Assembly: GCF_023100805.1 (NCBI RefSeq) | Contig: NZ_CP095855.1 | Coordinates: forward strand, 5,249,001 to 5,313,000 | DNA from: Chitinophaga filiformis | GTDB taxonomy: Bacteria > Bacteroidota > Bacteroidia > Chitinophagales > Chitinophagaceae | Direction: 5' to 3' | Length of the DNA: 64,000 nt | Shown here: positions 59,332 through 64,000 of the stretch, piece after piece | Layout: the number at the start of each line of letters is the position of its first letter | Position numbering within the stretch: the stretch's first letter is position 1 | Notes under the pieces: generated by a model | What the model saw: the letters and a program-made list of their open reading frames with translations, nothing else | Database searches by the model: none | Told to the model about the DNA's origin: nothing | Position numbers and translations under genes: made by a program

Positions 59332-60024
59332 TCATCGTCCCTGCCAGTTTCTCCTGATGCGGCTCAATGTTTCGGGCTTTATACCCAGGTAGCTGGCAAT
59401 GGTGTTCTGAGAAAAACGTTTTGCATATTCAGGCTGATTTTTTAACAGGTCCAGGTATCTTTCTTCAGCATTCATACTAAGCGCCATATGCACCCTGCAC
59501 TGGTTGAAGGCCAGCCGGACATAATATTCTTGCTCGAGGAACTGACGGAATGCAGGAATCGCTATGGATAAAGATGCTATATGATGGTGACTGGCGGTCA
59601 ATAATTCGGTATGTTCCAGCGCTTCGATATGATACCTGGATGCCTGACTGGTGCGAAAACTTTCAAGGTCGCCCAACCAGTTGCTCTCAGTATTGAAATA
59701 AAGAATGGATTCCTGGCCTTTATGATTCACGGCATAAGTACGCACGGCGCCTTGTATAATAAAGCCGAGACGCCGGCATACGTCTCCTTCCTGCAGAAAA
59801 TACTGGCGCCTGCGTAGTTTGATGGGCTGAAGCCCGTCCATTATCTGGCATTTTTCGCCCGTTGTTAATTGCTGTCCTGTGGAGGCAGTCAGCGCCTGGA
59901 AAAAAGAGGTATAGCATCGGTTGAGCGAGGCGGATACTGCGACAGCCGTTTCTGTGCCCTTGTGCTGCTCCCCGTAAATATCATCATGAGGATTGGATAT
60001 AACGTATAATTTAGTAGTGCTCAT
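59332..60024 (-). CDS. Crp/Fnr-family transcriptional regulator
   Basis: A 230-residue regulator starting MSTTKLYVISNPHDD at 60024. It has a cyclic-nucleotide-binding-like beta roll (IKLRRRQYFLQEGDVCRRLGFIIQGAVRTYAVNHKGQESILYF), a dimerisation helix (FRQFLEQEYYVRLAFNQCRVHMALSMNAEERYLDLLKNQPEYAKRF) and the HTH NTIASYLGIKPETLSRIRR. No N-terminal Cys cluster for a Fe-S centre, so it is not a true Fnr. It is the likely reader of the TTGAT-N4-ATCAA boxes in this locus. A related TTGAAAATCAA element lies 51 bp upstream of its own start (60075-60085). Confidence 0.88.
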   Translation of the reverse strand: MSTTKLYVISNPHDDIYGEQHKGTETAVAVSASLNRCYTSFFQALTASTGQQLTTGEKCQIMDGLQPIKLRRRQYFLQEGDVCRRLGFIIQGAVRTYAVNHKGQESILYFNTESNWLGDLESFRTSQASRYHIEALEHTELLTASHHHIASLSIAIPAFRQFLEQEYYVRLAFNQCRVHMALSMNAEERYLDLLKNQPEYAKRFSQNTIASYLGIKPETLSRIRRNWQGR

Positions 60025-60074
60025 ATAATCGTTTGAAGAGGAAACGATTAATATAATGCCCATTCTTAACACCA

Positions 60075-60085
60075 TTGAAAATCAA
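60075..60085. promoter_or_regulatory. Short TTGA-N3-TCAA palindrome before the Crp/Fnr gene
   Basis: TTGAAAATCAA is an inverted repeat 51 bp upstream of the Crp/Fnr start. Its half-site matches the boxes elsewhere in the locus but the spacing is 3 nt shorter. It may be an autoregulatory site of lower affinity. Confidence 0.35.
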
Positions 60086-60179
60086 TAAATTATATTTCAC
60101 ATGGCAGTATATTTCGCGAAATCCCGCAAATTTTCGAAAGCAAGTGGCCTGATTCCGGTATCATATGCGTTGTGGTATT

Positions 60180-60551
60180 TTACAGGACGTTCATGAATTT
60201 AGGATCATTTTTCAATCCTTTTTCGAGATCCTCTCTGTGCTCCTCTCCCCATTTTTCCATTACGATGATGAGCGGGACTAAGTCATTGCCTAATTTAGTC
60301 AGTGTGTATTCAACTTTAGGGACCTTCGTATTGTATACCTTTTTTTCTAAGAACCCATGATTCACCAGCTCTCCTAACTGCTTATCCAGGACCCGGCGAT
60401 CACCATTTTGTATTTTTTGCTGTAATTCACTGGGACGATGAAATCCCTGGGAAACATAATATATAAGCATCAGTTTCCATTTACCATTCAATAATTCTTT
60501 AAAGAAATGTAATCCGCAATTGAGCTGAATGGGTGTTTTCTTTTTATACAT
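60180..60551 (-). CDS. HxlR-family transcriptional regulator
   Basis: A 123-residue HxlR protein: CGLHFFKELLNGKWKLMLIYYVSQGFHRPSELQQKI with the sensor-type Cys12, VLDKQLGELVNHGFLEKKVYNTKVPKVEYTLTKLGNDLVPLI. It is divergent from the EthD gene, which is the expected target. A palindrome GTATT-N6-AATAC lies in the spacer. Confidence 0.9.
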   Translation of the reverse strand: MYKKKTPIQLNCGLHFFKELLNGKWKLMLIYYVSQGFHRPSELQQKIQNGDRRVLDKQLGELVNHGFLEKKVYNTKVPKVEYTLTKLGNDLVPLIIVMEKWGEEHREDLEKGLKNDPKFMNVL

Positions 60552-60576
60552 GCAGTTATAAAATTAGGTCAAAGCC

Positions 60577-60592
60577 GTATTAGTAAAAATAC
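60577..60592. promoter_or_regulatory. Palindromic HxlR operator candidate
   Basis: GTATT-AGTAAA-AATAC has the same 5-N6-5 geometry as GTTAC-N6-GTAAC before the HxlR gene at 30.6 kb. It lies 26 bp from the HxlR start and overlaps the upstream part of the EthD promoter. Confidence 0.45.
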
Positions 60593-60612
60593 CCGCATAA
60601 AATTGTCCGGTA

Positions 60613-60643
60613 TTGACTGCCAATCAGCTTAAAAATAGTTTTG
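60613..60643 (+). promoter_or_regulatory. Promoter of the EthD gene
   Basis: TTGAC (60613) followed 19 nt later by TAGTTTTG (60636-60643), a perfect -7 element, gives a start near 60650 and a leader of about 11 nt. This matches the TTTG-N19-21-TAnnTTTG pattern well. Confidence 0.6.
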
Positions 60644-60660
60644 CATTTAAATAAAAAAAC

Positions 60661-61023
60661 ATGCTGAAATTCACATTTTTGATTCGCCGGATTGACGGAA
60701 TGAGTAGAGAAGAATTCATTAACTATCACCGGCAGATCCATGCACCGCTATTTATGTCCATTCCCGAATCGCAAAAGTACGTTAAAAAATATGTACTCTC
60801 CCACCCGACCGAAATAGCGGGTTTTCCGCCACCTGAATACGATAGCGTCACAGATATCTATTTTTCTTCAATGGAAGATTTTAATGCGTTCTTCTCCAGC
60901 GAGAATTATAAACTGAAGGTCCATCCGGATGAAAGTAATTTCTTCAGGCTAAATGATGTAGTAAGCCTGGTCTGCGACGAAAAAACGGTCGTTGATGTAA
61001 TAAAGCCGTCGGCGCTGGAATAA
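60661..61023 (+). CDS. EthD-domain protein
   Basis: A 120-residue dimeric alpha+beta-barrel protein. EthD features: MLKFTFLIRRIDGMSREEFINYHRQIHAPLFMSIPESQKYVKKYVLSHP at the start, DSVTDIYFSSMEDFNAFFSSENYK in the second half. EthD-type proteins work in degradation of ethers, in polyketide aromatic chemistry and as aldol/decarboxylase partners; the true reaction here is unknown. Controlled by a divergent HxlR and followed by a terminator. Confidence 0.85.
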   Translation: MLKFTFLIRRIDGMSREEFINYHRQIHAPLFMSIPESQKYVKKYVLSHPTEIAGFPPPEYDSVTDIYFSSMEDFNAFFSSENYKLKVHPDESNFFRLNDVVSLVCDEKTVVDVIKPSALE

Positions 61024-61071
61024 CTGCGGGTGATATGCAGAATATGGAGGGAATGTTCTGCTACCGGGTAC

Positions 61072-61113
61072 AAAATGGCGCTGTGAACAGAAGATTTACA
61101 GCGCCATTTTTAT
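61072..61113 (+). terminator. Terminator of the EthD gene
   Basis: A 13-bp perfect stem (61072-61084 with 61098-61110), 13-nt loop, ending TTTT then TATT. It lies about 50 bp past the EthD stop. Confidence 0.85.
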
Positions 61114-61297
61114 TACCGAAGCAGTAGAATGATGCATGAAATGTAAGTCTTCTGCCTGCATCCGGCTGCACTGCCGACCAGGATGCTGATAACGCTTACA
61201 AGGCCAACAAATCAGTGTTAATATGACATTTATTTACTAACTTTCTCTCATCCGTTCATTATGCGATAAAACCAGGTATACATTAAACTTTTATTGG

Positions 61298-63217
61298 ATG
61301 AAGTATTTTTTTTTGATTGTCATTTTTTTCCGCTTCAACTTCGCGCTTGCTCAGCATATGACGTCGCCCAATGGTTGTATAAGTGCCAGATTTTCGTTGA
61401 AAGATTCACTGGGTAATGGTGTATCAGCAGGCGAACCTTACCTCGATATTTTATATAGCGGATACAAAAAGGCCATTCCAATGCTGAAAGGCCTGAAACT
61501 AGGCCTGGATCGGGAAGATGAGCATTTCTCAAAAAACCTGAAACTGACTGGGGCAATTGATAAAAGCAATATTTCTGAGCGTTATGAAACCAGGCACGGT
61601 AAAAGAAAACAAAGGTCTAACGAGGCTAATGAGTGGATCTATCACTTTGAAAACGATCATCACAAAAGAATGGATCTGGTTGTCCGCCTTTATAACGATG
61701 GCGTTGCATTCAGGTATGTGTTCCCTGATCGGGACACATTAAAACATGCAGTCATAGATGAGCAAACAACTTTTGTTATCCCATCTGGTTCGCGGAGCTG
61801 GATGCAGCCTTTCACCGGCTCTTATGAGGACTTCTACTACTCCGACAAAGACAGCCTTCCTAATAAATCTCAAGAAGAATGGGGCTTTCCCTCACTTTTC
61901 AGCATCGCAAAAGACAGTGTCTGGATGCTTATATCAGAAGCAGATCTTTCCCGGTTTAATGCCGCTTCGAGACTGCATGCCGGTAAGCAGGCGGGCAGCT
62001 TCAAAGTAAGTGATCCGTATGATGTTAAAGCATCTTTGAGTGAACAGCTGTTTGTTTCAGGAAATTGGTCATCGCCCTGGAGAGTAATGATAATTGGTCA
62101 TCTCGAAGAGATTGTTGCATCTACCTTAATTGAAGATGTCAGCACTCCCAATCAATTGTCCGATACCGATTTTGTAAAGCCAGGAGCTGTTTCATGGAAC
62201 TATTGGGCATACAATCATGGTACAAAAGATTACCAACGCGTTGTTGAGTATGTGGATCTCGCGGTGAAAATGAAATGGCCTTACACATTGTTCGATTGGG
62301 AATGGGATCAAATGGGAAACGGCGGGAACCTGGCCGATGCAGTAAAGTATGCACGCAGCAAAGGAATTAAACCCCTTATGTGGTATAATTCAGGCAAATC
62401 GGGGCCTACACCGGTAGCACGATTAAATACACATGAAAGCCGGATGAAGGAGTTTGAGTGGTTAAATCATCTGGGCATTTATGGTATAAAGGTCGATTTC
62501 TTCGATGATGATAAACAGCATACTATTGCCTATTACCTGGACATTCTTCAGGATGCCGCTACATTTAAGCTGATGGTCGACTTTCATGGCGCCACGGTGC
62601 CCAGAGGCTGGTCCAGAACATATCCTAATCTGATGACCACAGAGGCTGTTTACGGAGCCGAATGGTATAATAACGGCCCTACAATGACTACAAAGGCCGC
62701 CTGGCACAACACCGTGCTGCCGTTCACCCGCAACGTTGTAGGCGGAATGGATTACACACCGGTTACCTTTACGAACTCTCAACATCCTCATATCACGACC
62801 TATGCTCATGAACTAGCGCTGGCAGTTGCATTTGAATCAGGATTACAACATTTTGCAGACAGGCCGTCTGGTTACTTGCAACTACCTTTACCAGCAATGA
62901 AATTTTTACAGGAAGTTCCTGTGGCCTGGGACGATACTAAGCTCGTGAATGGCTACCCGGGGGAAAGGATCGTTCTGGCGAGACGCAGTGGCAGCAAATG
63001 GTATGTGTCAGGGTTAAATGGCACCGACGCCAGTCAAACCCTGGAATTAACTTTTAAATATTTATCGCCAGGTAAATATACACTTACGTTAATAAGCGAC
63101 GGAGCAACAGATCAAGCATTCAAAATTGAGAATATTGCTGTCACCCAGGCAGGAAAAATTAAAGTAAAATGCCTGCCACGGGGAGGATTTACAGGATATC
63201 TGCAAAAAGTGAAATAA
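61298..63217 (+). CDS. GH97 glycosidase (SusB-related alpha-glucosidase/galactosidase)
   Basis: A 639-residue secreted enzyme with signal peptide ending ALAQH. The GH97 layout is complete: N-terminal beta-sandwich (SPNGCISARF, then VVRLYNDGVAFRYVFP and IPSGSRSWMQPFTGSYEDFY), TIM barrel (KPGAVSWNYWAYNHGTKDYQ, YTLFDWEWDQMGNGGN, GIKPLMWYNSGKSGP, GIKVDFFDDDKQHTI with Asp400), MTTEAVYGAEW and a terminal beta domain. The VDFF-containing strand with Asp400 suits the retaining alpha-galactosidase-like branch, but the inverting SusB-like branch cannot be excluded by eye. Monocistronic, ends in a long hairpin. Confidence 0.9.
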   Translation: MKYFFLIVIFFRFNFALAQHMTSPNGCISARFSLKDSLGNGVSAGEPYLDILYSGYKKAIPMLKGLKLGLDREDEHFSKNLKLTGAIDKSNISERYETRHGKRKQRSNEANEWIYHFENDHHKRMDLVVRLYNDGVAFRYVFPDRDTLKHAVIDEQTTFVIPSGSRSWMQPFTGSYEDFYYSDKDSLPNKSQEEWGFPSLFSIAKDSVWMLISEADLSRFNAASRLHAGKQAGSFKVSDPYDVKASLSEQLFVSGNWSSPWRVMIIGHLEEIVASTLIEDVSTPNQLSDTDFVKPGAVSWNYWAYNHGTKDYQRVVEYVDLAVKMKWPYTLFDWEWDQMGNGGNLADAVKYARSKGIKPLMWYNSGKSGPTPVARLNTHESRMKEFEWLNHLGIYGIKVDFFDDDKQHTIAYYLDILQDAATFKLMVDFHGATVPRGWSRTYPNLMTTEAVYGAEWYNNGPTMTTKAAWHNTVLPFTRNVVGGMDYTPVTFTNSQHPHITTYAHELALAVAFESGLQHFADRPSGYLQLPLPAMKFLQEVPVAWDDTKLVNGYPGERIVLARRSGSKWYVSGLNGTDASQTLELTFKYLSPGKYTLTLISDGATDQAFKIENIAVTQAGKIKVKCLPRGGFTGYLQKVK

Positions 63218-63226
63218 TACATTCAG

Positions 63227-63280
63227 CAGGAAAATCAAAAGTGAAAACTGTCCGGTCAGTTTTCCCTCTTGATTTTCCTG
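63227..63280. terminator. Long bidirectional hairpin between GH97 and the next gene
   Basis: The arms 63227-63250 and 63257-63280 pair over 24 positions with only two mismatches. The hairpin lies between convergent genes and contains the TGA of the leftward gene (63256-63258). It can act as a shared terminator in both directions. Confidence 0.7.
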
Positions 63281-64000
63281 TTGATGGATACCTGTTGCGG
63301 AATGAGTGTTAAAACCACTTTATAGCCTGTTTTTTTCTCCCAGCGTGCCACTAGCCATGCAATAAAGCTCAGGGAAAAAATGTCGTTATTTTCCACGTTT
63401 TCCAACATGCCTGAAACTGTCCTTTGATACGCCGATGAAAAAATCACATCGGGGTTTTGCAGGTACTTTTCTACCTGCTTCAGGAATAATAGCACCCGCT
63501 CTTCCGAAGTTTTCAGCAGATATTTTTTATAACGCCGCCGGAAGCTGATCAGTCTTGACATGGCGAGCTCGATGTTAGAGAACTGTGCATGCACCAGAAT
63601 TTCTGCCAGGTTCTTTCGAATGGTCCATAACATTCCCATCCTTTTTTCATACCAGGCATCAGTACGCGTCAATAAAGCCAGCTGTTTCAGGCAGCGCCGG
63701 TCATCGCACAGCGCTAAGAACATGGTCAGGCATATTCTTATGTCTTCGACATCTTCCGGTTTCGCTGTATGTTTGGTATTGGCCAGCGATTCCTGCAGCA
63801 TGGAGATTGCGTCACCGGCAAAACCAGTAAAGAACAGGTTGAGTGCAGAGAGTAATTGATGACGCAAATGAAACGACGCCTGGTAGCGGCTATCCGTCTC
63901 CATGAGCGCTGTCATTTCCTTTAGACAGGCTGTACTCCTGGCAAAATCTTTTCGCCTCAGGTGGAAATTTGCCAAAAAGTACAGGATGGAGATATGGTAA
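63256..64000 (-). CDS. Unknown helical protein, 5' partial
   Basis: The frame is open to the window edge, so the start lies outside (or at a TTG near 63975). At least 248 residues of mostly helical, TPR-like character: FHLRRKDFARSTACLKEMTALMETD, LLSALNLFFTGFAGDAISMLQESL, DIRICLTMFLALCDD, VLLFLKQVEKYLQNP, ending KREN. No recognised family motif. Convergent with the GH97 gene. Confidence 0.6.
   Translation of the reverse strand, partial: YHISILYFLANFHLRRKDFARSTACLKEMTALMETDSRYQASFHLRHQLLSALNLFFTGFAGDAISMLQESLANTKHTAKPEDVEDIRICLTMFLALCDDRRCLKQLALLTRTDAWYEKRMGMLWTIRKNLAEILVHAQFSNIELAMSRLISFRRRYKKYLLKTSEERVLLFLKQVEKYLQNPDVIFSSAYQRTVSGMLENVENNDIFSLSFIAWLVARWEKKTGYKVVLTLIPQQVSINRKIKREN

Overview
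The window comes from a member of the Bacteroidota, most likely a Chitinophaga-like soil bacterium of the Chitinophagaceae. The evidence is gene content: a SusC/SusD pair behind an ECF sigma and FecR anti-sigma gene, GH29 and GH97 glycosidases, several secreted TlpA-type thioredoxins, DUF6266-like proteins, standalone LytTR and many HxlR/AraC regulators, and TAnnTTTG-type -7 promoter elements. No rRNA is present; there is one tRNA-Leu(UAG).

Layout. 0-7 kb: end of a DUF1826-like gene, a membrane protein, a DHCW-motif cupin, a GH29 alpha-L-fucosidase with a strong terminator, a 51-residue lanthipeptide-like precursor, and a leftward signalling-like cluster (histidine kinase, small paralogue of its N-terminus, truncated P-loop protein, SEC-C protein, receiver lacking its phospho-acceptor Asp). 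7-9 kb: a 1-kb non-coding stretch with a candidate structured RNA and five 11-bp repeats, a DUF6266 gene and tRNA-Leu. 9-16.7 kb: S41 peptidase, a decayed secreted-protein remnant, a PAP2-EptA lipid A modification pair, a DHFR-like protein, and a divergent NmrA-type oxidoreductase/HxlR pair. 16.8-28.7 kb: a frameshifted Gfo/Idh remnant, then a polysaccharide/peptide-uptake type locus (divergent TlpA; ECF sigma, FecR, SusC, SusD, TlpA, DsbD-N-like, DUF4369-TlpA). 28.7-36.8 kb: gene fragments, a Pth2-like protein, a HEAT-like protein, HxlR with a divergent membrane protein, a site-2-protease-like protein without HExxH, and a leftward TolC-HlyD-MFS efflux operon with divergent AraC.

37.7-43.1 kb holds two paralogous FAD-monooxygenase/AraC divergent pairs flanking a sterol-desaturase-family gene. 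43.3-51 kb is accessory: three DUF6266-related proteins, a lone LytTR regulator next to three 21-bp-spaced repeats that fit a LytTR operator, a perfect 30-bp inverted repeat abutting an intact IS3-family element (target duplication, terminal repeats and frameshift site all visible), and a DnaC-like ATPase plus replication-initiator-like gene preceded by 9-bp tandem repeats.

51.2-60 kb looks like one regulon: a nitroreductase/VOC-NTF2/NTF2/alpha-beta hydrolase operon, a HisKA_2 kinase, an outer-membrane MetA-type channel, an NTF2 protein with a sigma-54 response regulator, and a Crp/Fnr regulator. Perfect TTGAT-N4-ATCAA boxes lie about 66 bp upstream of three predicted start sites here. 60-64 kb: HxlR/EthD divergent pair, GH97 glycosidase and a partial unknown gene. 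All product names come from reading the translations and recalled family motifs; no database search was run.
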